Assembly: GCA_015068335.1 (NCBI GenBank)
Contig: SVKT01000071.1
Span: 1-8,098, forward strand
Source of the DNA: Oscillospiraceae bacterium
GTDB lineage: Bacteria > Bacillota > Clostridia > Oscillospirales > Oscillospiraceae
Direction: 5' to 3'
Length of the DNA stretch: 8,098 bases
In this document: positions 1 to 7,052 of the stretch, piece after piece
How the letters are laid out: each line of letters begins with the position of its first letter
How positions within the stretch are numbered: the first letter of the stretch is position 1
The notes under the pieces: model-generated
What the model was told of the DNA's origin: nothing
Seen by the model: the letters and a program-made list of their open reading frames with translations, nothing else
The model's database searches: none
Translations under genes and position numbers: made by a program

Positions 1-83
1 TGGACGGCGCTTTCGTGGAATCTGTCCACCGCAGCGCTCCCTACTTCGCTCTGGATATCGACGGCATCACCAAGTTGAACTAA
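1..83 (+). CDS. C-terminal end of probable BMP-family ABC substrate-binding lipoprotein (partial)
   Basis: Only the last 26 codons are present, in the frame beginning at base 3 and closing with TAA at 81-83. The visible peptide begins DGAFVESVHRSAPYF and ends DGITKLN. This stretch is too short to identify by itself. The assignment rests on position: it sits directly upstream of, and on the same strand as, an ATPase and two permeases of the BMP/Nup type, where the substrate-binding lipoprotein gene is normally found. If correct, the protein would be a lipid-anchored extracellular receptor that delivers ligand to the permeases, and its lipidation would need Lgt, which is encoded further along this window. 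A terminator-like hairpin follows the stop by 11 nt. The reading frame end is certain; the function is inferred. Confidence 0.5.
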   Translation, partial: DGAFVESVHRSAPYFALDIDGITKLN

Positions 84-94
84 ATCCGTTTTTG

Positions 95-125
95 AAAAGG
101 GGCTGCCCGGGCGGCAGCCCCTTTT
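95..125 (+). terminator. Rho-independent terminator or read-through hairpin after the binding-protein gene
   Basis: A perfect 13-bp stem pairs 95-107 (AAAAGGGGCTGCC) with 113-125 (GGCAGCCCCTTTT) around a 5-nt loop. The T-run is the end of the stem and is followed by the pyrimidine stretch CTCTCC. It lies 11 nt after the stop at 81-83 and 120 nt before the ATPase start. In binding-protein-dependent importers a hairpin here commonly allows the receptor to be made in excess of the membrane components, either by partial termination or by protecting the upstream mRNA 3' end. The structure is seen; its efficiency is not known. Confidence 0.8.
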
Positions 126-152
126 CTCTCCACCAACTCTCCGCGCAGAGAC

Positions 153-208
153 TTCCGCCGAAGTCTTCTTCCGCCGGAGTCTTTTCCCTTTCATTTTCCC
201 TCCGGCGG
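153..208 (+). repeat. Short direct and inverted repeats in the binding protein-ATPase gap
   Basis: Within the 162-nt gap between genes, TTCCGCCGAAGTCTT (153-167) is repeated with one change at 169-183 (TTCCGCCGGAGTCTT), a 16-nt period. The first copy contains a small palindrome, GACTTC/GAAGTC at 150-155 and 160-165. The second copy contains CCGCCGGAG (171-179), which is exactly complementary to CTCCGGCGG (200-208) across a 20-nt pyrimidine-rich loop. The mRNA could therefore form a second hairpin between the terminator and the ATPase ribosome binding site. No convincing -35/-10 pair was seen in 126-245, so expression of the ATPase probably depends on read-through. Function unknown; a chance low-complexity origin is possible. 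Confidence 0.4.
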
Positions 209-231
209 TTTGCGCGCCACCTCTTAAAAAG

Positions 232-245
232 AAAGGAAGATCGCT
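232..245 (+). promoter_or_regulatory. Ribosome binding site selecting the TTG start of the ATPase
   Basis: AAAGGA at 232-237 lies 8 nt before a TTG at 246-248. The next in-frame ATG is inside the P-loop region of the protein (residue 49), so TTG is the only start that keeps the nucleotide-binding fold intact. The same Shine-Dalgarno sequence with the same spacing precedes the proposed TTG start of lgt in this window. Confidence 0.75.
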
Positions 246-1799
246 TTGGAACACACCTGTGCCATCCAGTTGAAAAACATTACAAAACGGTTCGGCAAAG
301 TGGTCGCCAATGATTCTGTTGACCTGACCATCAACCGGGGTGAGATCCTGTCCCTGCTGGGTGAAAACGGCAGCGGCAAAACCACCCTGATGAATATGCT
401 GGCCGGCATCTACTTCCCCGACGAGGGCGAGATCCTCGTCAACGGCAAGCCCGTTACTATCGCCTCCCCCAAAGACGCATTTGCCAACGGCATCGGTATG
501 ATCCACCAGCACTTCAAACTGGTCGATGTGTTTACCGCCGCCGAAAATATCGTGCTGGGTCTGGAAGAAGAAGGCAAACTGGACTTGAAAGCCGCTGCTG
601 CCAGGATCACCGATATCTGCCAGCGCTACGGCTTCTCCATCGACCCCAATAAAAAAGTCTACGATATGTCCGTCTCCGAAAAGCAGACGGTGGAGATCGT
701 CAAGGTCCTCTACCGCGGCGCGGACATTCTCATTCTTGACGAGCCCACCGCCGTCCTCACCCCCCAGGAAACCGACCGCCTGTTTGACGTGATGCGCAAT
801 ATGAAGGCGGACGGCAAGGCTATGGTCATCATCACCCATAAACTCCACGAGGTTATGGACGTGTCCGACCGCGTCGCCGTTTTGCGAAAGGGCAAGTATA
901 TCGGCGATGTGGCCACCAGCGAGACCAACCCCCAGGCCCTGACGGATATGATGGTGGGCCACGCAGTCACGCTGAACATCAACCGCCCCGAGCCCAAAAA
1001 TCCCATCCCCCGCCTGAGCGTGGAAAACCTGACGGTCTACGATGCGATGGGCGTCAAGCGGCTGGACAACGTGAGTTTCACCGCTATGGGCGGCGAGATC
1101 CTGGGCATCGCCGGCATCGCCGGATCCGGCCAGAAAGAACTGCTGGAAGCCATCGCCGGTCTGCAAAATATCAGCGCAGGCGCCTCCATCCAGTACCGCG
1201 CCATTGGCTCTCCCGAGGATGCCCCCGGCGTTCAGTTGGTAGGTAAAACGCCTTTACAGATCAAGCAGGCAGGCGTTTCCCTCGCATTCGTCCCGGAGGA
1301 TCGTCTGGGTATGGGCCTGGTCGGCACGATGGGTATGACCGGCAATATGCTGCTGCGCAGTTATCGAAAGGGTCACAGCATTTTCACCAACCGCAAGGCG
1401 CCCAGGAAACTGGCAGAGGACGTGATGGAACGCCTGGAAGTGGTCACTCCCAACGTCGCCTTCCCTGTCCGGCGTCTGTCCGGCGGCAACGTGCAGAAGG
1501 TTCTGGTGGGTCGTGAGATCGCGCAGGAACCCTCCGTGCTGATGACCGCTTACGCCGTCCGCGGACTGGACATCAACACGTCCTACACCATTTACAATCT
1601 GCTCACCGAGCAGAAAATGCAGGGCGTGGCTGTGGTATACGTGGGCGAGGATCTGGACGTTCTGCTGGAACTGTGCGACCGTATTCTGGTTCTGTGCGGC
1701 GGTCAGGTCAGCGGCGTCGTGGACGCCCGCACCACCACCAAGGAAGAAGTGGGTCTGCTGATGACCCGCTTCAAGAAGGAGGGCAGCAAGGATGAATAA
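246..1799 (+). CDS. BMP-family (nucleoside-type) ABC transporter, tandem ATP-binding subunit
   Basis: This 517-residue cytoplasmic ATPase powers the importer formed with the two following permeases. It has two fused nucleotide-binding domains, as in YufO/NupO and RbsA-type proteins, and the usual length of about 510. Domain 1 has Walker A GENGSGKT (39-46), Q-loop IHQHFKLV (86-93), signature MSVSEKQ (141-147, a variant also seen in MglA-like proteins), Walker B ILILDE (161-166) and the switch histidine H198. Domain 2 has the degenerate P-loop GIAGSGQKEL normal for this family, the signature LSGGNVQK, and AYAVRGLDI where many relatives have QPTRGLD. Domain 2 is therefore probably the structural, poorly hydrolysing half. 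Start is TTG at 246, supported by AAAGGA 8 nt upstream. Its last 8 nt overlap the first permease. Nucleosides are the best-characterised substrates of the group, but the ligand here is not readable. Confidence 0.93.
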   Translation: MEHTCAIQLKNITKRFGKVVANDSVDLTINRGEILSLLGENGSGKTTLMNMLAGIYFPDEGEILVNGKPVTIASPKDAFANGIGMIHQHFKLVDVFTAAENIVLGLEEEGKLDLKAAAARITDICQRYGFSIDPNKKVYDMSVSEKQTVEIVKVLYRGADILILDEPTAVLTPQETDRLFDVMRNMKADGKAMVIITHKLHEVMDVSDRVAVLRKGKYIGDVATSETNPQALTDMMVGHAVTLNINRPEPKNPIPRLSVENLTVYDAMGVKRLDNVSFTAMGGEILGIAGIAGSGQKELLEAIAGLQNISAGASIQYRAIGSPEDAPGVQLVGKTPLQIKQAGVSLAFVPEDRLGMGLVGTMGMTGNMLLRSYRKGHSIFTNRKAPRKLAEDVMERLEVVTPNVAFPVRRLSGGNVQKVLVGREIAQEPSVLMTAYAVRGLDINTSYTIYNLLTEQKMQGVAVVYVGEDLDVLLELCDRILVLCGGQVSGVVDARTTTKEEVGLLMTRFKKEGSKDE

Positions 1800-2889
1800 C
1801 AAAAAAGAGCCCCTGCTGCGGATCGCAAAACGGGACCTTCTCCCCTGGTACAAGGCGTACGGCATCCGCCTCGCCGCTGTGCTTGTGTCCCTGGTCGTCA
1901 GCGGCTTGTTCATTTTCGCAGTCACCAAACTCAATCCCGTGGCCGTTTACGAAGCCATTTTCGACGGCGCCTTCGGTTCTCCCCGCCGCAGTTGGGTCAC
2001 CGTCCGCGACACGATGATGCTTCTGTGCATCGGCATCGGTCTGGCCCCCGCGTTCAAGATGAAGTTCTGGAACATTGGCGCCGAAGGCCAGGTCCTGGTG
2101 GGCGGCATCGTTACCGCCGGTCTGATGCGTGCGCTGGGAAGCAGCCTCCCCACCCCCGTCCTGCTGGTGCTGATGGCCATCGTGAGTCTTCTGGCCGGCG
2201 CCCTCTGGGGCATCATCCCCGCCACCTTCAAGGCCGTCTGGAACACCAACGAGACCCTGTTCACCCTGATGATGAACTACGTGGCCATCCAGTTGACCAG
2301 TTACTGCGTGGCACTGTGGGAAAATCCCTTCGGTTCCAACACCGTGGGCATCATCAACCAGAAGACCAAGGCCGGCTGGTTCCCCAGGGTATTCGGTCTG
2401 GAATACGGCTTGAATATCCTTCTCGTTCTGGCTCTGACGGTGGGTATGTTCATCTATCTGAAATACTCCAAGCAGGGCTATGAGATCTCCGTGGTAGGCG
2501 ACTCCGAACGCACAGCCCGCTACGCCGGTATCAACGTCAAAAAGGTCACCATCCGCACGATGGCCATTTCCGGCGCCATCTGTGGTATGGCCGGCTTCAT
2601 CGCCGTGGCCGGTTCCAGCCATACCATCTCCACCTCCACCGCCGGCGGCCGCGGCTTCACCGCTATCATCGTAGCGTGGCTGGCGCAGTTCAACACCTTC
2701 GTGATGATCCTGATCTCCCTGCTGCTGGTCTTCCTGCAAAAGGGCGCGATTCAGATCGCATCCCAGTTCAACCTGAATGACTACGCTTCCCAGATCATCA
2801 CCGGCATCATTCTGTTCTTCATCCTCGGCAGCGAGTTCTTCATCAACTACCGCGTGATCCTGCGCGGCAGAAAGGAGGCGGCGAAGTGA
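1792..2889 (+). CDS. BMP-family ABC transporter permease 1 (YufP/NupP-like)
   Basis: A 365-residue inner-membrane permease of the branched-chain amino acid/ribose permease superfamily (BPD_transp_2). A lysine/arginine-rich N-terminus precedes about nine hydrophobic segments, roughly at residues 25-45, 74-88, 98-115, 121-143, 155-175, 208-223, 256-273, 287-315 and 334-351. Family-typical stretches are FKMKFWNIGAEGQ (88-100), NETLFTLMMNYVA (153-165), GYEISVVGDSERTARYAGI (229-247, the cytoplasmic loop that contacts the ATPase) and GGRGFTAIIVAWLAQFN (285-301). The N-terminal extension before the first membrane segment is the normal form for the larger of the two Nup-type permeases. Start ATG at 1792 has AAGGAGG at 1776-1782 inside the end of the ATPase gene. 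The 8-nt overlap upstream and 4-nt overlap downstream indicate coupled translation and a heterodimeric channel with the next gene. Confidence 0.93.
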   Translation: MNNKKEPLLRIAKRDLLPWYKAYGIRLAAVLVSLVVSGLFIFAVTKLNPVAVYEAIFDGAFGSPRRSWVTVRDTMMLLCIGIGLAPAFKMKFWNIGAEGQVLVGGIVTAGLMRALGSSLPTPVLLVLMAIVSLLAGALWGIIPATFKAVWNTNETLFTLMMNYVAIQLTSYCVALWENPFGSNTVGIINQKTKAGWFPRVFGLEYGLNILLVLALTVGMFIYLKYSKQGYEISVVGDSERTARYAGINVKKVTIRTMAISGAICGMAGFIAVAGSSHTISTSTAGGRGFTAIIVAWLAQFNTFVMILISLLLVFLQKGAIQIASQFNLNDYASQIITGIILFFILGSEFFINYRVILRGRKEAAK

Positions 2890-3881
2890 TCAGCGGTACA
2901 CAGATCATCCAGTTGCTGCAATCCGCAGTGGTTTTCGGCACCGTTATTATGTTCGGCGCCATCGGCGAGATCCTGACCGAGAAATCCGGCAACCTGAACC
3001 TGGGCGTGCCCGGCATTATGTATCTGGGCGGCATCGCCGGTCTGGCCGCCTCCTTCTTCTACGAGTTCAACAATCCTGACCCTTCCCCTGTCATCTGCCT
3101 GATCCTGAGTTTCGCGGCAGCCTTTCTCGCCTCTGCGCTGGGCGGCCTGCTGTACAGTTTCCTGACCATCACCCTGCGCGCAAACCAGAACGTCACCGGC
3201 CTGACCCTGACCATCTTCGGCAGCGGCGTGGCCAACTTCTTCGGCGGCAGTCTGAACACGATGGCAGGCGGCGTGGGCCAGATCTCCGTTGCCACCACCA
3301 GCGGCATCTACCGCGCCAACATCTACAACAAGGTCCCATCTCTGGGCACGGCAGGCTCTTTGCTGCTCAGTTATGGCTTTATGGTGTATCTGGCCATTGT
3401 GGTAGCCGTCCTGATGGCGTGGTTCCTGAACCGCACCCGCACCGGCCTGAACCTCCGCGCCGTGGGCGAAAATCCCGCCACCGCCGACGCCGCAGGCATC
3501 AATGTCACCCGCTACAAATACGCCGCCACCTGCATCGGTGCCGGCATCTCCGGTATGGGCGGTCTGTACTACACGATGGACTATATCAAGGGCACCTGGG
3601 CCAACGACGGCACCATCGAGGCGCTGGGCTGGCTGGCCGTGGCGCTGGTCATCTTCGCCACCTGGAAGTCCCTGAACGCCATCTGGGGCTCCTATCTGTT
3701 CGGTCTTTTGAGTTGGATGTACTTCTACGTCCCCGGTCTGACCCGCAGTTCTCAGGAACTGTTCAAGATGCTGCCCTACCTGGTCACCATTCTGGTGCTG
3801 ATCGCCATCTCTCTGCGCAAGAAGCGGGAAAACCAGCCCCCCGCAAGTCTGGGTCTCCCCTACTTCCGCGAAGAACGCTGA
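2886..3881 (+). CDS. BMP-family ABC transporter permease 2 (YufQ/NupQ-like)
   Basis: A 331-residue membrane protein, the shorter partner of the permease pair. Hydrophobic segments lie at about 9-29, 43-59, 68-92, 103-121, 159-180, 213-229, 246-259, 263-282 and 294-311. Diagnostic stretches are EKSGNLNLGVPGIM (32-45), ANQNVTGLTLTIFGSG (99-114) and the coupling-loop motif GLNLRAVGENPATADAAGI (187-205); the C-terminus SLGLPYFREER is a cytoplasmic tail. The start is GTG at 2886, overlapping the previous gene's TGA as GTGA, with AAAGGAGG at 2871-2878 (7-nt spacing). An ATG alternative would remove the first membrane segment. It is the last gene of the operon: its stop is followed within 10 nt by a strong hairpin. 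Together with the two upstream genes it should form the membrane complex fed by the lipoprotein at the window's left edge. Confidence 0.93.
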   Translation: MISGTQIIQLLQSAVVFGTVIMFGAIGEILTEKSGNLNLGVPGIMYLGGIAGLAASFFYEFNNPDPSPVICLILSFAAAFLASALGGLLYSFLTITLRANQNVTGLTLTIFGSGVANFFGGSLNTMAGGVGQISVATTSGIYRANIYNKVPSLGTAGSLLLSYGFMVYLAIVVAVLMAWFLNRTRTGLNLRAVGENPATADAAGINVTRYKYAATCIGAGISGMGGLYYTMDYIKGTWANDGTIEALGWLAVALVIFATWKSLNAIWGSYLFGLLSWMYFYVPGLTRSSQELFKMLPYLVTILVLIAISLRKKRENQPPASLGLPYFREER

Positions 3882-3891
3882 CACTAACACA

Positions 3892-3924
3892 AAAAGCCCC
3901 GAGCCATTCAGGTTCGGGGCTTTT
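3892..3924. terminator. Bidirectional terminator between convergent operons
   Basis: An 11-bp perfect stem pairs 3892-3902 (AAAAGCCCCGA) with 3914-3924 (TCGGGGCTTTT), extended by a G-T wobble and two C-G pairs to a 5-nt loop (ATTCA, 3906-3910). On the + strand it ends in TTTTCTTGT, 10 nt after the permease stop. On the - strand it ends in TTTTTGTG, 9 nt after the folD stop. The 52-nt gap between the two convergent operons contains little else, so one element appears to terminate both. Confidence 0.9.
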
Positions 3925-3933
3925 CTTGTATCG

Positions 3934-4773
3934 TTATGCCTGATGGTTCCGGGCGGCGGTGAGGATGTTTTCCATCAGCACCGCGCGGGTCATCGGCCCG
4001 ACGCCGCCGGGCACCGGCGTAATGTAGGAGGTCTTGGGCTCCACCGCAGCAAAATCCACGTCGCCGCAGAGTTTGCCGTTTTCATCCCGATTCATCGCCA
4101 CGTCGATGACCACTGCGCCGTCCTTGACCATATCAGCCGTGACGCAGCGCACCTTGCCCACAGCGGAAACGAGGATGTCCGCCTGACGGGTGATCTCCGC
4201 AAGGTTTTCCGTTCTGGAATGGCAGGTAGTGACGGTACCGTCGCTCTGGGTCAGCAGGATAGACATCGGCTTGCCTACGATGTTGCTGCGGCCCAGCACC
4301 ACGCAGCGCCTGCCGCGGATGGGGATCTCGTATTCCCGCAGCATTTCCATAACGCCGGCGGGGGTGCAGGGCAGGAACACTGGCTCGCCGATGACCATCC
4401 GGCCCACATTGAAGGGGTGGAAGCAATCCACATCCTTATCCGGCACGATGGCGTTGATGACGGCCTCCTCATCCAGTCCCCCGGGCAGGGGCAACTGGCA
4501 CAGGATACCATCCACCGCCGGATCGGCGTTCAGTTTTTCGATCAGCGCCAGCAGTTCTTCCTGGGTGGTCTCCGCAGGAAGTTTATGCTCAAAACTAAGA
4601 ATACCGCACTCCGCGCAGTCCTTTTCCTTGCCGGAAACGTAGACCCGGGACGCGGGATCATCGCCCACCAGGATCACAGCCAGACCGGGCTGCCGGGGTA
4701 GTTTTGCCGCTTCCTCCCGCACCCGCTCCTTAACCTTGACCGCCAGGGCTTTTCCGTCAATTCTCGTCGCCAT
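3934..4773 (-). CDS. folD: Bifunctional methylenetetrahydrofolate dehydrogenase (NADP+)/methenyl-THF cyclohydrolase
   Basis: A 279-residue soluble enzyme that interconverts 5,10-methylene-, 5,10-methenyl- and 10-formyl-tetrahydrofolate, supplying one-carbon units for purines and formyl-Met-tRNA. The N-terminal domain has VGDDPASRVYVSGKEKDC with catalytic Tyr45 and Lys49, GILCQLPLP (89-97, Gln93) and DVDCFHPFNVGRM (Asp116; Cys117 replaces the usual Gly). The NADP-binding domain has VVLGRSNIVGKPM (158-170), DILVSAVGK (199-207), VIDVAMNR (222-229, Ala where Gly is common) and GDVDF (237-241). It closes with PVPGGVGPMTRAVLMENIL (253-271). The start is ATG at 4773, preceded by AGGAGG with 6-nt spacing; the open frame continues 14 codons upstream, but those residues (MRRLPLWKRTRR...) are unlike FolD. 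The first 17 nt overlap the end of lgt in another frame, suggesting coupled translation. It is the last gene of its operon. Confidence 0.96.
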   Translation of the reverse strand: MATRIDGKALAVKVKERVREEAAKLPRQPGLAVILVGDDPASRVYVSGKEKDCAECGILSFEHKLPAETTQEELLALIEKLNADPAVDGILCQLPLPGGLDEEAVINAIVPDKDVDCFHPFNVGRMVIGEPVFLPCTPAGVMEMLREYEIPIRGRRCVVLGRSNIVGKPMSILLTQSDGTVTTCHSRTENLAEITRQADILVSAVGKVRCVTADMVKDGAVVIDVAMNRDENGKLCGDVDFAAVEPKTSYITPVPGGVGPMTRAVLMENILTAARNHQA

Positions 4774-5755
4774 CGTGTGCCTCCTCGTTCTCTTCCACAG
4801 GGGCAGGCGCCGCATCTTCGGCGATCTCGTCGGCAGCCTCGTCCTGCGTTTCTGCTGCGGCTGCGTCCGCTTCGGCCGCTGCCAATTGGTTTACCAGCAG
4901 ACCTTCTGCGGTGGATTTCCGAACCACGATCATATAGAACAGCACAGTCACGGAAATCAGCACCATAACCACGCTCAACGCCTGAGAGACCCGGATGGGC
5001 TCTCCCGCCAGCGTCCAGTCAAACAGATACAGGCTGTCGCTCCGCAGGCCCTCGATCCAGGTGCGGCCCAGACCGTACCACAGCAAATAGAAACAGGCAT
5101 TTTCTCCGTCAAAGCGGCGGCCGCGGGATACCACAAACAGGATCAGCAGCAGGCCTGCCAGATTCCACAGGCTCTCATAGAGGAAGGTAGGGTGCACATC
5201 CACATACTGCGTGTAGTCCACCCACAGGCGCATACGCCAGGGCAGCGTGGTTTCGGCGCCGAAGGCCTCCCGATTGATGAAGTTCGCCCATCGGCCAATG
5301 ACCTGACCCAGCATCAGACCCAGAACGCCAAGATCGATCAGGGCGCTGGCTTTCAGTTTTTTGGCTCTGGCAAACAGGAACAACACCAGAACGCCCACCA
5401 GCACCGCGCCGTAGATCGCAAGGCCGCCGTCCCAGATGGCGATGATGTCGCCCCAGATCAGCGAGCCGTCTGCCGCGCGGTACAGATCCAGATAGAACAA
5501 AACATAGTAGGCGCGGGCGCCCACGATGCAGGACGGCACCGCCCAGAGGACAACATCCATCACGTTGTCCTCGGTCAGGCCGTAGTTTTTGGCCTGCTTC
5601 ATACACAGGAACATTCCCGCCAGCATTGCTGCCGCCAGAATGATCCCATACCAGTAGATCCCGTTGCCGATGTCAATGGCAATCGGATCGGGGTTGATGG
5701 TCCAGTCTCCAAACAGACCGGGAAAACCGATAGGCATATCCGATAACGCTCTCAA
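4757..5755 (-). CDS. lgt: Prolipoprotein diacylglyceryl transferase, with acidic C-terminal tail
   Basis: This membrane enzyme transfers diacylglycerol from phosphatidylglycerol to the lipobox cysteine of prelipoproteins. It is 332 residues from the TTG at 5755, or 326 from the ATG at 5737. Family motifs are GARAYYVLFYLDLYR (79-93), IWDGGLAIYGAVL (107-119, Tyr at the position of the E. coli histidine, common in Gram-positives), the signature GRWANFINREAFG (154-166, Ala where many have Gly), HPTFLYESLWNL (188-199) and YGLGRTWIEGLRSDSLY (227-243). Seven or so hydrophobic segments run from about 33 to 278. Residues 289-332 form a tail with 16 Asp/Glu, 15 Ala and no Lys or Arg, absent from standard Lgt of 260-300 residues. 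TTG is preferred because AAAGGAAG lies 8 nt upstream, while the ATG has no good site. It starts 28 nt after the M16 peptidase stop; its end overlaps folD. Confidence 0.95.
   Translation of the reverse strand: MRALSDMPIGFPGLFGDWTINPDPIAIDIGNGIYWYGIILAAAMLAGMFLCMKQAKNYGLTEDNVMDVVLWAVPSCIVGARAYYVLFYLDLYRAADGSLIWGDIIAIWDGGLAIYGAVLVGVLVLFLFARAKKLKASALIDLGVLGLMLGQVIGRWANFINREAFGAETTLPWRMRLWVDYTQYVDVHPTFLYESLWNLAGLLLILFVVSRGRRFDGENACFYLLWYGLGRTWIEGLRSDSLYLFDWTLAGEPIRVSQALSVVMVLISVTVLFYMIVVRKSTAEGLLVNQLAAAEADAAAAETQDEAADEIAEDAAPAPVEENEEAHDGDEN
4774..4786 (-). promoter_or_regulatory. Ribosome binding site of folD inside the lgt coding end
   Basis: On the minus strand GAGGAGG (complement of 4780-4786) is followed by a 6-nt spacer and ATG at 4773. 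It lies within the last codons of lgt, where it also encodes the Glu-Glu of the acidic tail, so ribosomes finishing lgt can reinitiate directly on folD. It favours the ATG at 4773 over any upstream in-frame start. Confidence 0.75.
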
Positions 5756-5771
5756 ATCAGCCGCTTCCTTT
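5756..5771 (-). promoter_or_regulatory. Ribosome binding site deciding the lgt start
   Basis: On the minus strand AAAGGAAG (complement of 5764-5771) is separated by 8 nt from a TTG at 5755-5753. The in-frame ATG at 5737 lies 18 nt further downstream, too far for this site and without a good one of its own. The 28-nt gap after the upstream peptidase gene has no terminator, so lgt is probably transcribed from the peptidase operon promoter outside the window. Confidence 0.6.
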
Positions 5772-5783
5772 CTCTCAATGGCT

Positions 5784-7052
5784 TTATTCCTTGGGCACGA
5801 TCTCGCTGAATACCGCACGCTCCTCCGTGATGTTGTCACGCAGGAAGGCGGCAATATCCTCTTTGGTGATGGATTCAAACACCTCGGGGAATCGCAGGGG
5901 ATCGTAGCCGTGGAAATATCCCTCTGTAAGGGATACCGCAATGTTTTCAAACGAGTTCAGTCCACGCAGATTGCCGCCGAAGGCAGCCTTGCGCACCTGC
6001 TGATAGAAGTCTTCGTCGATCCCGCCAGCTGCCAGACGGGCAGCCTCTTTCTTGATCTCCTCCACCACCGCGCGGGCCTCGCGGCTGTCGCCGCCGGCGT
6101 AAAGGTAGGCCACACCGGGCAGCATTTCAAAGGAGCCGCCGAAACTGGTATTGATCAGCCCCTGCTCGTAAAGCCGCAGATACAGCGGGCTGGAATCGCC
6201 CAGCAGAATATCGCAGGCCATATCGCCGATCAGCGCCGTGCGCATATAGTCCTCGCCGTTTTCCACGCTGCGGCACTTGAAGCCCACCAGAAACTGGGGG
6301 CAGGAAACTTCCATCGCAAGGCTCGTTTCCTTCTCCGCCACGGTTTCCGGCTCCGTGCCGTAGTCGCGCTCGATGACAGGGCCGCCCTCCCGGGGCAGAA
6401 CCCGCCGCGCCATATCCACCACGTGGATGGGATCCACATCGCCCACCACGGTCAGCACCATATTGGAGGGCGTGTAGAACGCCTTGTGGCAGTCGTACAG
6501 GGTTTCCGCCGTGATGTGGGAAATGCTCTCCACCGTGCCGGCGATGCTTGTGCGGGCCGTGTGGTTGGCGTAGAGCGCCTCCATCATCCGGGTATAGATC
6601 TGCCAGTCGGGGTTGTCCTCGATCATACGGATCTCCTGGGCGATGATGCCCTGCTCCTTCTCCACGCTCTCCTCCGTGAAGTACGGAATGGACACAAAGG
6701 ACAACAGGATCTTCAAATTCTCCTCAAAATGGTCGGTGGAATCGAAGTAGTAGCCGGTCATCGCGTTGGAGGTAAAGGCATTGGGCTCCGCACCGTTTTT
6801 GGCCAGATCCTGCAAGGCGTTGCCCTCCCGGGTATCGAACATTTTGTGTTCCAGATAATGGGCGATGCCCGCCGGGGTGTCCAGCCAGGTGCCGTTCAGG
6901 CAGAAGCGGGTATCCATCCCGCCGTAGCGGGTGGCGAAAAAGGCGTATTTCTTGGCATAGCCCGGCTTTGGCACCACATACACCTGCAAGCCGTTGGGCA
7001 GTTTCTCGTGGTGGACGGATTCGCCGATGCGCTCATAGAAATTCACTTTCAT
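5784..7052 (-). CDS. ymfH: M16-family zinc peptidase, YmfH-like (active-site subunit)
   Basis: A 422-residue soluble M16 metallopeptidase of the YmfH type; this family is annotated in Firmicutes as associated with the 5-aminopentanol modification of elongation factor P, although its exact biochemical job is not clear to me. The inverted zinc motif is intact: HYLEH with ligands His65 and His69 and base Glu68. EKEQGIIAQE supplies the downstream pair Glu133 and probable third ligand Glu140 with the spacing of pitrilysin. Substrate-binding features follow, including GAEPNAFTSNAMTGYYF (87-103) and FGGSFEMLPGVAYLYAGG in the second domain. There is no signal peptide. The start is ATG at 7052 with AAAGGAGG 7 nt upstream; the open frame runs 84 codons further, but that part is a shadow of the preceding gene. 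It overlaps that gene's stop by 4 nt (ATGA), consistent with a co-translated heterodimer. Confidence 0.9.
   Translation of the reverse strand: MKVNFYERIGESVHHEKLPNGLQVYVVPKPGYAKKYAFFATRYGGMDTRFCLNGTWLDTPAGIAHYLEHKMFDTREGNALQDLAKNGAEPNAFTSNAMTGYYFDSTDHFEENLKILLSFVSIPYFTEESVEKEQGIIAQEIRMIEDNPDWQIYTRMMEALYANHTARTSIAGTVESISHITAETLYDCHKAFYTPSNMVLTVVGDVDPIHVVDMARRVLPREGGPVIERDYGTEPETVAEKETSLAMEVSCPQFLVGFKCRSVENGEDYMRTALIGDMACDILLGDSSPLYLRLYEQGLINTSFGGSFEMLPGVAYLYAGGDSREARAVVEEIKKEAARLAAGGIDEDFYQQVRKAAFGGNLRGLNSFENIAVSLTEGYFHGYDPLRFPEVFESITKEDIAAFLRDNITEERAVFSEIVPKE

Noticed and set aside
84..245. A purine or other riboswitch, or a promoter, ahead of the ATPase
   Set aside because: No conserved aptamer core and no convincing -35/-10 pair were seen; only hairpins and short repeats.
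92..313. A 73-codon + strand frame spanning the terminator and the ATPase start
   Set aside because: It starts inside the terminator stem, has no ribosome binding site, and overlaps the ATPase in another frame.
1771..2739. A 322-codon minus-strand frame opposite the first permease
   Set aside because: Low-complexity shadow translation (Gly, His, Gln, Asp) with no motif; the opposite strand carries an unmistakable permease.
2847..3890. A 347-codon minus-strand frame opposite the second permease
   Set aside because: Antisense shadow of a clear membrane protein gene; the translation is Gly/Gln/His/Asp-rich without a domain and crosses the gene junction.
4774..4815. Upstream in-frame extension of FolD by 14 codons
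   Set aside because: The extra residues do not resemble FolD, lie inside lgt, and the ATG at 4773 has a good ribosome binding site.
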